13,959 bases of DNA from Dehalococcoidia bacterium (GCA_030615865.1 JAUWYK010000055.1:1-13959), one strand, 5' to 3'. Shown: positions 1 to 7,327, counted from the stretch's first letter. Numbers and translations: made by a program. Notes: generated from the letters alone by a model not told the origin.

Positions 1-533
1 GAGTAATTGTCAGCATCAACAAAACCGACATAGTCCTTTCGTGCTGCCATAGCCATTAGTAAACTGATTACCATCCCCTCGCTCTTGCCATCCCTTACTA
101 CCTCGCCACTTTCATCCAGTAGATCGGTATATCCAGCTTCAATAGCAGCTTGGGCTAGAACGGGGTTCTTTTGATGGATAATAAAAGCCTCGCGCTGAGT
201 AAAATGACAAAACTGTTCCAGGGTATCCCTTTCCATCTCGAATCTGTAACCCTGCTTTTTCTCACTGTTGGAGACAACTATTATCAGGCACTCATGGGGC
301 ACGCCGCTGATGACCCCTTCAAAGAGCTGGAGCTTTTCATCCTTAACTGGGATAACAATAGCCATTCTCCCCTCTATGCGCTTGATAACATCCTCTTCTA
401 TTTTATCTACAGCTAGTGTTTCCTTAGGTGGTGTGCTGACTTTCTTCCCGGAATCAAGCTCCAGGACTTTTTGCACATCGTTTATCTTTATTGAACCAAA
501 TCGCTCAGTATATCCTTGTTTTTCTATGCGCAT
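1..533 (-). CDS. mpgS: Mannosyl-3-phosphoglycerate synthase, N-terminal part (cut by window edge)
   Basis: This is the first 177 codons of a minus-strand gene running off the left edge. The product begins MRIEKQGYTERFGSIKINDV and continues with AIVIPVKDEKLQLFEGVISG, a VPHECLIIVVSNS segment, IHQKNPVLAQAAIEAGYTD and GFVDADNY, whose DAD is the glycosyltransferase DXD motif. These blocks match family GT55, which transfers mannose from GDP-mannose to 3-phosphoglycerate in the cytoplasm, the first step to the compatible solute mannosylglycerate. The start is fixed by an in-frame TAG three codons upstream of the ATG; a weak AGGA-like ribosome site lies just before it. In Dehalococcoides the synthase is fused to its phosphatase; the missing 3' part prevents checking that here. 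The gene is divergent from the Ig-repeat gene and has its own promoter. Family assignment is from remembered sequences and I consider it firm. Confidence 0.9.
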   Translation of the reverse strand, partial: MRIEKQGYTERFGSIKINDVQKVLELDSGKKVSTPPKETLAVDKIEEDVIKRIEGRMAIVIPVKDEKLQLFEGVISGVPHECLIIVVSNSEKKQGYRFEMERDTLEQFCHFTQREAFIIHQKNPVLAQAAIEAGYTDLLDESGEVVRDGKSEGMVISLLMAMAARKDYVGFVDADNY

Positions 534-564
534 CTTCTTGTCCTAGACAACAGTATGATGGCTG

Positions 565-593
565 ATACTAGCACAATAATGAATTATTGTAAA
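565..593 (-). promoter_or_regulatory. Sigma-70-type promoter of the mannosylphosphoglycerate synthase gene
   Basis: Read on the minus strand, TTTACA (588-593) and TAGTAT (565-570) are separated by exactly 17 bases. Transcription would begin near base 558, leaving a leader of about 25 bases before the ATG at 533. Position, spacing and match to the consensus all agree; there is no experimental support. Confidence 0.6.
573..590. promoter_or_regulatory. Perfect 18-bp dyad, probable operator
   Basis: ACAATAAT-GA-ATTATTGT is a perfect inverted repeat with 8-bp arms and a 2-base spacer. It fills most of the spacer of the minus-strand promoter and touches its -35 box, the place where a dimeric repressor, or a regulator acting on the spacer, would bind. 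AT-rich DNA yields some palindromes by chance, so the operator role is inference. The binding protein is unknown. Confidence 0.5.
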
Positions 594-693
594 CAGAATT
601 CACTGGGTAAGTAAATTGATTATTTTGCTCTGGTGTACAATTAAAGCACTAACCATGATTGAAGAAGTAGCCCTGCTCAATGGAAGCGAGCGA

Positions 694-723
694 TTGACAG
701 AGGTCATTATTGAAGCCTATTAT
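694..723 (+). promoter_or_regulatory. Sigma-70-type promoter of the Ig-repeat surface protein gene
   Basis: TTGACA (694-699, perfect -35) and TATTAT (718-723) are 18 bases apart. Transcription would start around base 730, about 40 bases before the ATG at 769. This is the strongest -35 match I noticed in the window. Confidence 0.6.
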
Positions 724-768
724 TAAAGAGAGTTTTGCCAGATAAGAAGTCGGGGTTAATAAAGTGGG

Positions 769-2370
769 ATGAAACATAACAAGATTTGTTGTCTTCTGGC
801 ATTAAGCACTATTCTTGCCCTGCTGTTATCAGTCTTTGCTGATACCACCCAGGTTGCGGGGGCATCTATTAGGCTTGACCCCAAGGAGGGTAAAATCGGC
901 GATTGGGTTGAAATCGATTGCGTGGGTATCAGTGAGTCGGCACGTATCTACTTCTCCAGTGATAAAGCCGATGTAGGTGATAAAATCGATAACCAGGTCA
1001 CTGCCTATGAGCGTATAAGTATAAGCGGCGGCATTTTTACCGTGCCTGATAGACTTACTGATGGTAGCCGTACAGAGTATGTGCATGGTGGAAAGTATTA
1101 TGTTTATGCCGCCTCTGTTGGCAGTAAGAATATAATTGCTGTTACTACATTTACCGTAATCAATGGTGAAATTTGGCTAGAGCCGGAAGAGGGCACGGTA
1201 GGCACTGAGGTTAAGATTAGCGGCGAAGAACTTCGTGAAAATCAGGAAATTACCGTTGAATATGAGGGTGATGAGGTTGACATAATAAGCGGCGATATTA
1301 AAACCGATAGTGATGGTAAATTCACCTGCACCGTTATTATTCCAGACAGCATTATTGGCGAGCATGTCATAACCGTCATTGATGCCTCAGGCAATAAGCC
1401 TGAGGCTGAGTTCACCGTGAAACCAAAAATAACCCTGAGTCCAGCCGAACAAGAAGCGGGTAAAGAGGTGGAGGTCAGCGGTACCGGCTTTAGCAGGAAG
1501 GATGCCATAATTGTCACCCTTGATGGCGATAGAATTGATACTATCCCAGCGTACATAGAGACCAATCGCCGTGGTAGCTTCAATTGTATTTTCGCCGCGC
1601 CCTTATATGATAGCTCTGGTACCAGAAAGGTGGAAGCCACCGATAGGAGCTTCAATAGAGCTGAAGCCCAATTGACTGTCTTGGCTGGCATTTGGCTAAG
1701 CCCGGCTACCAGCCCGACTTCGCCCGGTCATGTTGGCATGAAGCTTACTGTCCATGGCGTTGGGTTCATAGCCAACGCTATGGTTACCATCACTTGTGGT
1801 GAGGATGACGAGGTTATCGCTGTCGCTACAGCCACCGCTGACGCTGGCGGAAATTTCATGGAAAGCTTTACCATCCCGCCTAGCGTTGCTGGAAGCCATA
1901 TTATAACTGCCATTGATGGTACCAGCACGGTAACCTCTACCTTCACTGTGGAATCACAGGCACCACCGGTACCGGTGCCGCTGCTGCCAAAAGTTGCTGG
2001 CACGGCAGAGGCAGAGGCATACTTTGCTTGGGAAGAGGTTACCGACCCCAGTGGTGTGAGCTATACCCTTCAGGTCGCCTCGGATGCTGATTTCACCGCC
2101 ATAGTGCTGGAGAAGGAAGGCTTGCCCCACTCGGAATATACTGTGACCAAGGAGGAGAAGCTAGAGTCAACCGAGAAGGAAGCCTACTACTGGAGGGTAA
2201 AGGCAGTAGATGGCGCCTTCAATGGGGGTGAGTGGTCACCTCCGGGGTTATTTTACGTTGGCTTTTCCTGGACTTCGATGCCTGGTTGGGTTTGGTATAT
2301 CTTTTATGGGCTCGGCGCACTACTGCTGGTTATCCTTGGCTTCTGGCTACGAAAAAGGTTCTCCCAGTAG
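769..2370 (+). CDS. Secreted membrane-anchored protein with Ig-like (IPT/TIG-like) repeats and an Fn3-like domain
   Basis: The 533-residue product starts with a signal peptide (basic MKHNK, hydrophobic stretch to about residue 24). Four related beta-rich units follow at about 34-131, 135-217, 220-305 and 308-394. They share an opening like IWLEPEEGTVGTEVKISG or ITLSPAEQEAGKEVEVSGTG and an ending like GEHVITVIDASGN, typical of IPT/TIG or bacterial Ig-like folds. Residues about 400-497 resemble an Fn3-like domain (AYYWRVKAVDGAFNGGEWSP). One membrane helix (about 507-527) and a basic tail RKRFSQ anchor the C-terminus with the bulk outside the cell. No catalytic motif or sortase LPXTG is visible. 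The ribosome site before the ATG (AAAGTGGG) is poor. A role in surface structure, adhesion or envelope binding is likely but the ligand is unknown. It appears to be a single-gene unit divergent from the solute-synthesis gene. Confidence 0.8.
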   Translation: MKHNKICCLLALSTILALLLSVFADTTQVAGASIRLDPKEGKIGDWVEIDCVGISESARIYFSSDKADVGDKIDNQVTAYERISISGGIFTVPDRLTDGSRTEYVHGGKYYVYAASVGSKNIIAVTTFTVINGEIWLEPEEGTVGTEVKISGEELRENQEITVEYEGDEVDIISGDIKTDSDGKFTCTVIIPDSIIGEHVITVIDASGNKPEAEFTVKPKITLSPAEQEAGKEVEVSGTGFSRKDAIIVTLDGDRIDTIPAYIETNRRGSFNCIFAAPLYDSSGTRKVEATDRSFNRAEAQLTVLAGIWLSPATSPTSPGHVGMKLTVHGVGFIANAMVTITCGEDDEVIAVATATADAGGNFMESFTIPPSVAGSHIITAIDGTSTVTSTFTVESQAPPVPVPLLPKVAGTAEAEAYFAWEEVTDPSGVSYTLQVASDADFTAIVLEKEGLPHSEYTVTKEEKLESTEKEAYYWRVKAVDGAFNGGEWSPPGLFYVGFSWTSMPGWVWYIFYGLGALLLVILGFWLRKRFSQ

Positions 2371-2620
2371 CTAAAAATTGCTTTGGCCGGAAAGGCAGTG
2401 ATTATTCTCTTCTAGCCTAGACTTAATTTTGTTACCTTTCTTAAATCACCTCTGCCACGGGGGCATTTCCGACTTAGTTTTCTCCCCACCTCTAATAGCT
2501 CAATAGTCCTATTACTAATTACTATCATTTAGTAGCCCATTTGGGTGATTGTTTTGTGAAGTAAGATAATTTACAGTAGTAAGAGGTAAGTTTAAGGTAG
2601 TTCAGGAGAGGAAGCAAGAC
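2371..2620. other. Intergenic region ahead of the regulator pair
   Basis: This 250-base AT-rich gap holds no convincing ORF and I see no strong terminator hairpin after the surface-protein gene. It contains a tandem ATTACTA-ATTACTA (2511-2524), a short TACTA/TAGTA dyad (2520-2534), a weak promoter-like pair and the ribosome site AGGAGAGG (2604-2611) of the downstream gene. Confidence 0.5.
2541..2570 (+). promoter_or_regulatory. Weak candidate promoter of the BldC-like regulator
   Basis: TTGGGT (2541-2546) and GATAAT (2565-2570) lie 18 bases apart, about 50 bases before the ATG at 2621. The -10 match is good and the -35 partial. The site sits just downstream of the ATTACTA repeats, which could therefore bind a regulator. 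Confidence 0.3.
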
Positions 2621-2824
2621 ATGGCAAATGCGAGCAATATTGACCCTATGCTGACGACAAGCGATGTAGCTCGTCTTCTCAATGTACATATTAATACCAT
2701 AAGGCGCTGGAGTAACCAGGGAGTAATAAAGGCATATCGCATCGGCTCCCGGGGTGACCGCAGATTCCGGCAGGAGGATGTTTCTAGCTTCCTTTCAGAG
2801 CAGAACAATGATAGCAAGGAGTGA
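2621..2824 (+). CDS. BldC/excisionase-type helix-turn-helix DNA-binding protein
   Basis: The 67-residue product contains LTTSDVARLLNVHINTIRRW followed by SNQGVIKAYRIGSRGDRRFR and a terminal helix QEDVSSFLSEQ. This is the single winged-helix HTH of the MerR-superfamily 'excisionase/HTH_17' type, the same fold as the developmental regulator BldC. It has no effector domain, so it probably acts as a small DNA-binding or architectural regulator. A strong ribosome site (AGGAGAGG, 9 bases ahead) supports the ATG. No integrase or phage gene is nearby, so a true excisionase is unlikely. The next gene, 91 bases downstream, is a response regulator and the pilus operon follows, making a role in pilus or envelope regulation plausible but unproven. 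Confidence 0.85.
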   Translation: MANASNIDPMLTTSDVARLLNVHINTIRRWSNQGVIKAYRIGSRGDRRFRQEDVSSFLSEQNNDSKE

Positions 2825-2915
2825 AAGGATAGTTTTTGTTTTGAGTATGGGCTCTAGAAAAATGATAGTAGGTAATCTAGCCAAGAAAAGTAAAATCTAG
2901 TAAAGAGGTGGCCGG

Positions 2916-3599
2916 ATGAACGAAATTACAGTAGTGATAATTGATAAGCAGGCGTTTTTCCGGGCTGGCGTGCGCCAGGCACTGTCTGAACAGTCCGGGT
3001 TCAAAGTACTGGAGTGTGACCCTAATGATGAGTCATTAGAGTTAATCGAAACCGATTCCCCCGATGTTGTCCTGCTGGACATTAACTCTCCTGCCCTCAG
3101 CGGGCTTGAGCTGGGGCGAAAAATTACCCGACGCTATCCAAATAGTAAGGTGGTGATGCTAAGTCCCAATTCTAATGACGAGGAGCTTTTTGAGGTTATT
3201 AAAACCGGTGCCGTAGCTTACCTCAATAAAAACACCACTACCGAAGAGCTAGTTACTATTGTAAGACGGGCTTGTCAGGGTGAATATCCTATCAATGATA
3301 GCCTTATAGCTAGACCCGTGCTTGCTGAGCATGTACTAAAGCAATTTCGGGACATAGTATCAGTGGGAAAAATTATGGAAACGGTAACCGCTCCTCTCAC
3401 CTATAGGGAGACACAGATTCTAAACTACATTGCCGAGGGCAACTCAAATAAGCAAATCGCCCATATTCTAGAAATCAGCGAGCAAACAATAAAAAATCAT
3501 GTTAGCTCTATCCTTCGTAAGCTAAATGCTAATGATAGAGCTCATGCTGTTGCTCTAGCCATTCGCAACGGCTGGATTCCAGTGGAGGCAAAATCATGA
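2916..3599 (+). CDS. NarL/FixJ-family response regulator with LuxR-type HTH
   Basis: The 227-residue protein has an N-terminal receiver (about 5-120) and a C-terminal LuxR-type HTH (about 159-222, LTYRETQILNYIAEGNSNKQ then TIKNHVSSILRKL). In the receiver the phosphoacceptor is D55 (VVLLDINSPALSGLE), the switch Ser is S83 and the conserved Lys is K105 (YLNKN). The usual acidic pair is D10-K11 rather than Asp-Asp or Glu-Asp, so one metal-binding carboxylate is replaced by Lys, which may weaken or alter phosphorylation. The start follows AGAGGTG with 5-base spacing. No histidine kinase lies in the window, so it would be an orphan or have a distant partner. Its position directly before the T4P operon suggests it regulates that operon; this is inference. 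Confidence 0.88.
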   Translation: MNEITVVIIDKQAFFRAGVRQALSEQSGFKVLECDPNDESLELIETDSPDVVLLDINSPALSGLELGRKITRRYPNSKVVMLSPNSNDEELFEVIKTGAVAYLNKNTTTEELVTIVRRACQGEYPINDSLIARPVLAEHVLKQFRDIVSVGKIMETVTAPLTYRETQILNYIAEGNSNKQIAHILEISEQTIKNHVSSILRKLNANDRAHAVALAIRNGWIPVEAKS

Positions 3600-3766
3600 T
3601 TTTAATCAGATTTAAACGCCAGTTTTATGCACAGTTAATTCCAAACAGGTAAGATGAGGAACAGGTATCTTGAGTAAAGAGAATAAGCGAAACAGGAGTG
3701 GTGCTATTGGCTCTTGTCAACCAGGTAACTACACTTTAGCTGAGTGGTTGAGAATGGGGGGGTGAC
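3600..3766. promoter_or_regulatory. Leader region of the type IV pilus operon
   Basis: This 167-base gap separates the response regulator from pilB. It contains a direct repeat AACAGGTA (3644-3651 and 3660-3667, 16 bases apart), a possible promoter TTGGCT-N17-TACACT (3707-3712 and 3730-3735) and a G-rich ribosome site (about 3755-3764) before the ATG at 3767. A TTG-started 31-codon frame (3670-3765) also fits but is poorly supported. The repeats are candidate sites for one of the upstream regulators. Confidence 0.4.
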
Positions 3767-6088
3767 ATGCACCAATTGAAAATTGACCCGGAGCTAAAGT
3801 CCCAGATTAGAGACTATCTGGAGAAGCAAGGCTATGAAATAACCGAGGGAGCCAAACTCTTGGGCAAGTCGGGGATTGAGCATACCTTTGACATGCTGGC
3901 CCAAAGGGATGATGGTTTTACTACTTATAATATTGCTATCTGCATTGCCGCTGGTGGTGATAGGGAGACGGAAGTGGGCACTATCTTTAGTTTTGCCAAC
4001 AAAGCCTACGATGCCGGCATCAACAGCCGGGTTCTTGTCGCCATCCCTGAACTTGGCCAAGAGGCAAGACAGTTGGCTCAAAAGCAGCGAATAAAAGTCA
4101 TTGGTGGGGAGCAGATGGAGGCATTGTTAGATTTGAAACCGGCGCAACCGGTTAAGCCACAGGAGCCCCTCAGGTTTGAGACCAAGGACCAATTAGTGGA
4201 ATCTTTGGGCAATCTGGGCTATAGAGTTGAGGAAAAAGCCAAAACTCAAGGCAGGTCAGGGATTGAATATACCTTTGATATATTGGCTTATACTAACACT
4301 GACCAAGTTAGTCAGAGCCTAGGTATAGATTTCCTCAGTGGGGAAGAAGAAGTAGGTCTGGAGCAGGTATCCATATTTGATACCAAAGCCTACGAAGTGG
4401 GCATTGATGAGAAAGCCATTGTTGTCTCGCCGCGGCTTAGCCCTGAAGCGAGGCAATTTGCTCAGCACCAGCGGATAAAAGTGTTTGAGTTAGATCAAGA
4501 ACCTGCTTCCCAACCCACGCCGACCAAAGAAAAGCCCGCTCCCCCAGAGGAGGAGCCAGCAAAAGCAGAAAAGTTAGAGGCTCCAGCTGCTGAACCTGAG
4601 CTCAAACGCTTGAGGCATGCGCCTCAGCCTGAAGCATTACAATTAATCCCTGAGGTGATGGCGAGAAGGTATAGCGCTATCCCTCTGGCGATATCTGGTA
4701 ATACATTACAGGTAGCTATGTCAGACCCCACTGACATCTTTGCCCTAGAGGCTTTTTCCGCCCTGAGCCGGATGAGGATTAAACCTTTAGCTGCCGGTGC
4801 CAAGGAAGTCCGAGAGGCCATCGACTTTAACTATAAAGGCTATGGCGAGATTGAAAAGCAGCTTTCTCGCGTTTCTATTCCTGATGAGGCAACTGGAGAG
4901 AGGCTTGCCATTAGTGCTGATACTGATGCCCCGCTGGCTCAAGCGCTCAACCTTATTATTGAGGAAGCGGTCAAAGCTCGTGCCTCTGATATCCATATTG
5001 AGCCGGAAGAGGACAGGTTAAGGGTGCGCTACCGTATTGATGGTACTCTTCAGGATTTGATGTCTCTGCCGCTGAATATACATTTGGCTCTCGTTTCCCG
5101 AATCAAAATCCTGGCCGATTTGAATATTGCCGACCGTCATCGTGCCCAAGATGGCCAGTTCTCGGTTAAGGCTAAAGGGCGAGACATAGACATTCGTGTA
5201 GCTACCTCTCCCGCTGTTAATGGCGAGATGGCAGTGCTACGCCTGTTGGACAAGGAAATGGCTGCTTTAGGATTATCTGAGCTTGGCATGTTATCTGACA
5301 GCCTGGCCAAGTATGAAGCCATGCTCAAGATTCCCTATGGCATGATTTTGACCAGCGGTCCTACCGGGGCTGGTAAGACTACTACCATGTATGCCTCAAT
5401 CAATTCTCTTGACTGCTTGGGGAGAAACATCGTTACCATTGAAGACCCTGCCGAATATCGGTTTAAGGATATTAATCAGATTCAGGTTAATCCTCAAGCT
5501 GGCATTACCTTTGCCACTGGGTTGAGGTCTATACTTCGTCTCGACCCCGATGTGATAATGGTGGGTGAGATACGCGATGCTGAAACAGCTAACATAGCGG
5601 TTCAAGCAGCCTTGACCGGCCACCTGATGCTGTCTTCCGTCCATGCTAGCGATTCTTCTGGTGTGCTGTCTCGTCTGCTTGACCTAGACATAGAGCCCTT
5701 CTTGGTCGCCTCGGCGGTTATCAGCGTTTTAGCTCAGCGGATGGTGCGTCGCGTTTGTCCTGATTGCAGCCATCCTATTGAGGCTCCGGTGGTAGAGCAG
5801 ATGGCTTACGAAAAGGAAATCGGGGAGAAGCGGACTGAATTCATATACGGCACCGGCTGCAAGTCATGTGCTTATACCGGTTATCTGGGTCGAATCGGAA
5901 TCTTTGAGATTCTAACTATGAGTGACGGCATAAGGACAATGCTCACCAACCGGGCTAGCAGTAGTCAGATTCGTGCCCAGGCACTTAAGGAGGGCATGGT
6001 AACGATGATGAACGATGGTATGCGTAAGGTAAAGGAGGGCATCACCACCCCCTCTGAAGTGCTGCGTAATGCCTACACTGAAGACTAG
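3767..6088 (+). CDS. pilB: Type IV pilus extension ATPase PilB/GspE family with two Mrr-like N-terminal domains
   Basis: This 773-residue protein is the hexameric cytoplasmic ATPase that powers pilin polymerisation. Residues about 385-765 are the T2SSE motor: Walker A GPTGAGKTT (531-539), Asp box VTIEDPAEYRF, Walker B region DPDVIMVGEIRDAET (593-607), His box TGHLMLSSVHAS, and the zinc tetracysteine CPDC (664-667)/CKSC (698-701) typical of PilB/GspE and absent from PilT. Residues about 285-358 match the second half of the T2SSE_N/MshEN domain (LIPEVMARRYSAIPLAISG, VAMSDPTD). Residues 18-113 and 147-241 are two copies of one domain (LGKSGIEHTFDMLA / QGRSGIEYTFDILA; EARQLAQKQRIKV / EARQFAQHQRIKV) resembling the Mrr-like PD-(D/E)XK fold; no catalytic Q/E-x-K is visible. 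A Pro/Glu/Ala-rich linker (about 245-282) follows. The protein is longer than the usual 560-570 residues. It is the first gene of the operon, and pilC begins 15 bases after it. Confidence 0.93.
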   Translation: MHQLKIDPELKSQIRDYLEKQGYEITEGAKLLGKSGIEHTFDMLAQRDDGFTTYNIAICIAAGGDRETEVGTIFSFANKAYDAGINSRVLVAIPELGQEARQLAQKQRIKVIGGEQMEALLDLKPAQPVKPQEPLRFETKDQLVESLGNLGYRVEEKAKTQGRSGIEYTFDILAYTNTDQVSQSLGIDFLSGEEEVGLEQVSIFDTKAYEVGIDEKAIVVSPRLSPEARQFAQHQRIKVFELDQEPASQPTPTKEKPAPPEEEPAKAEKLEAPAAEPELKRLRHAPQPEALQLIPEVMARRYSAIPLAISGNTLQVAMSDPTDIFALEAFSALSRMRIKPLAAGAKEVREAIDFNYKGYGEIEKQLSRVSIPDEATGERLAISADTDAPLAQALNLIIEEAVKARASDIHIEPEEDRLRVRYRIDGTLQDLMSLPLNIHLALVSRIKILADLNIADRHRAQDGQFSVKAKGRDIDIRVATSPAVNGEMAVLRLLDKEMAALGLSELGMLSDSLAKYEAMLKIPYGMILTSGPTGAGKTTTMYASINSLDCLGRNIVTIEDPAEYRFKDINQIQVNPQAGITFATGLRSILRLDPDVIMVGEIRDAETANIAVQAALTGHLMLSSVHASDSSGVLSRLLDLDIEPFLVASAVISVLAQRMVRRVCPDCSHPIEAPVVEQMAYEKEIGEKRTEFIYGTGCKSCAYTGYLGRIGIFEILTMSDGIRTMLTNRASSSQIRAQALKEGMVTMMNDGMRKVKEGITTPSEVLRNAYTED

Positions 6089-6103
6089 TGGTCTGGAGGT
6101 ATA

Positions 6104-7315
6104 ATGGATTTTCAGTATATAGCTTATACTGCGGATAAAAGATTAGTCAGAGGCAAGCTTTCAGCTACCAACGAAGAAGCAGCGACCAGTCTGCTCAGTT
6201 ATGGTGGCTATCAGGTAGTTAGCCTAAGGACGGTAACTCCCTTTTTCAATATGGGAAGTCTGGCAGCCCGCTTTTCCCGGGTAAAGCCAAGAGAAATAAT
6301 AATGTTTTCCCGTCAGCTGGCTTTACTCCTTGAATCCGGCACTGATATTGTTACCTCTTTAGAGCTATTACAAAGCCAGGCAACCAATCGCGCCTTGAGG
6401 GGGGTGATTGGCGAGGTAGCCTCTGACATTCGCGGTGGCACTTCGTTATCCTCAGCCCTAAGTAAACATCCACGGGCTTTCCCTGAAATCTACCACCGGA
6501 CAATAGCTGCTGGTGAGCAGGGCGGCAACCTGGAAATAGTGCTACGGCAAATGGCTGATTATCTGGAGAGGAGTGTTACCACGGAAAAGAAGATCAAAAA
6601 CGCCCTGACCTACCCCCTTATCCTTGCCGTTGTAGCTATGGTAGTGGTAATCATACTGATCACCTTTGTTATGCCCACCTTTGTTGACCTATACGCTACA
6701 TTCGAAGCCGAACTACCTTTACCAACAATAATACTTATTGGCACAGCTGATTGGCTTCTCCAGTACGGGCTTTATCTCCTGGCGGCGGTAGTAGTGGCTA
6801 TTGTTCTAGGCTATACTTACATCAAGACGCCAGCCGGCAAATATCAGTGGGATAGATTATCACTCGCTTTGCCCGTAGTGGGTCGAATTAATCTATTTAG
6901 CGAGCTTTCCCGCTGTTGCCGAACTATGGCACTCTTGTTCAGAGTTGGCTTACCTTTACCTGAAGTTATGACTCTGGCGATCCACGGCAGTAACAATAAG
7001 GCTATGGTCGAGGCGCTAACCGAGGTTCAGCAGGGGTTAATTAGAGGCCAAGGCTTGTCCAAACCTATGGCAAAGAACGAACTCTTTCTTCCCTTAATGG
7101 TGCAGATGGTTGGAGTTGGTGAGGAAACCGGCAACCTTGATAACACACTAACTACTGTAGCTCAGAGCTATGAGGTTGAGGCTGATGATAGGACTAGCGC
7201 TGCTGTGGGACTTATTCAACCAGCTATGATCGTAATTATTGCCGTAGTAATTGGTTTTGTTGCCATAGCTCTGGTTTCATCTATGTATTCTATCTATGGG
7301 CAGTTGAGTCTCTAG
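6104..7315 (+). CDS. pilC: Type IV pilus inner-membrane platform protein PilC/GspF
   Basis: The 403-residue product has the standard PilC length and build. An N-terminal segment (MDFQYIAYTADKRLVRGKL) is followed by two T2SSF domains, about 65-190 and 265-393. Each carries the conserved pattern of the family (FSRQLALLLESGTDI..., GEQGGNLEIVL and again LFRVGLPLPEVM..., GVGEETGNLDNTL). Membrane segments are predicted at about 168-190, 222-240 and 370-393. PilC anchors the PilB and PilT motors at the membrane and transmits motion to pilin subunits. A GGAGGT ribosome site sits immediately before the ATG and the gene begins 15 bases after pilB. Nothing in it looks damaged. Confidence 0.94.
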   Translation: MDFQYIAYTADKRLVRGKLSATNEEAATSLLSYGGYQVVSLRTVTPFFNMGSLAARFSRVKPREIIMFSRQLALLLESGTDIVTSLELLQSQATNRALRGVIGEVASDIRGGTSLSSALSKHPRAFPEIYHRTIAAGEQGGNLEIVLRQMADYLERSVTTEKKIKNALTYPLILAVVAMVVVIILITFVMPTFVDLYATFEAELPLPTIILIGTADWLLQYGLYLLAAVVVAIVLGYTYIKTPAGKYQWDRLSLALPVVGRINLFSELSRCCRTMALLFRVGLPLPEVMTLAIHGSNNKAMVEALTEVQQGLIRGQGLSKPMAKNELFLPLMVQMVGVGEETGNLDNTLTTVAQSYEVEADDRTSAAVGLIQPAMIVIIAVVIGFVAIALVSSMYSIYGQLSL

Positions 7316-7327
7316 GAGTTAAGGTTG

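Noticed and set aside
171..546. Two plus-strand frames of 81 and 92 codons
   Set aside because: They lie antisense to the clearly recognisable mannosyl-3-phosphoglycerate synthase frame and resemble nothing I know.
655..726. Short plus-strand frame (MIEEVALLNGSERLTEVIIE...) in the divergent promoter region
   Set aside because: It has no ribosome site and only 23 codons, and it contains the -35 and -10 boxes of the downstream gene, so it is more likely promoter DNA.
2371..2620. Possible c-di-GMP riboswitch ahead of the regulators
   Set aside because: I looked for the GGGCAAA and GGxCxAA core elements of that riboswitch and found no convincing match or stem arrangement here or at 3600-3766.
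3736..3756. tRNA-Ser-like string GCTGAGTGGTTGAGAATGG before pilB
   Set aside because: It resembles only a D-arm. No anticodon arm, T-arm (GGTTCGAAT) or acceptor stem can be built around it.
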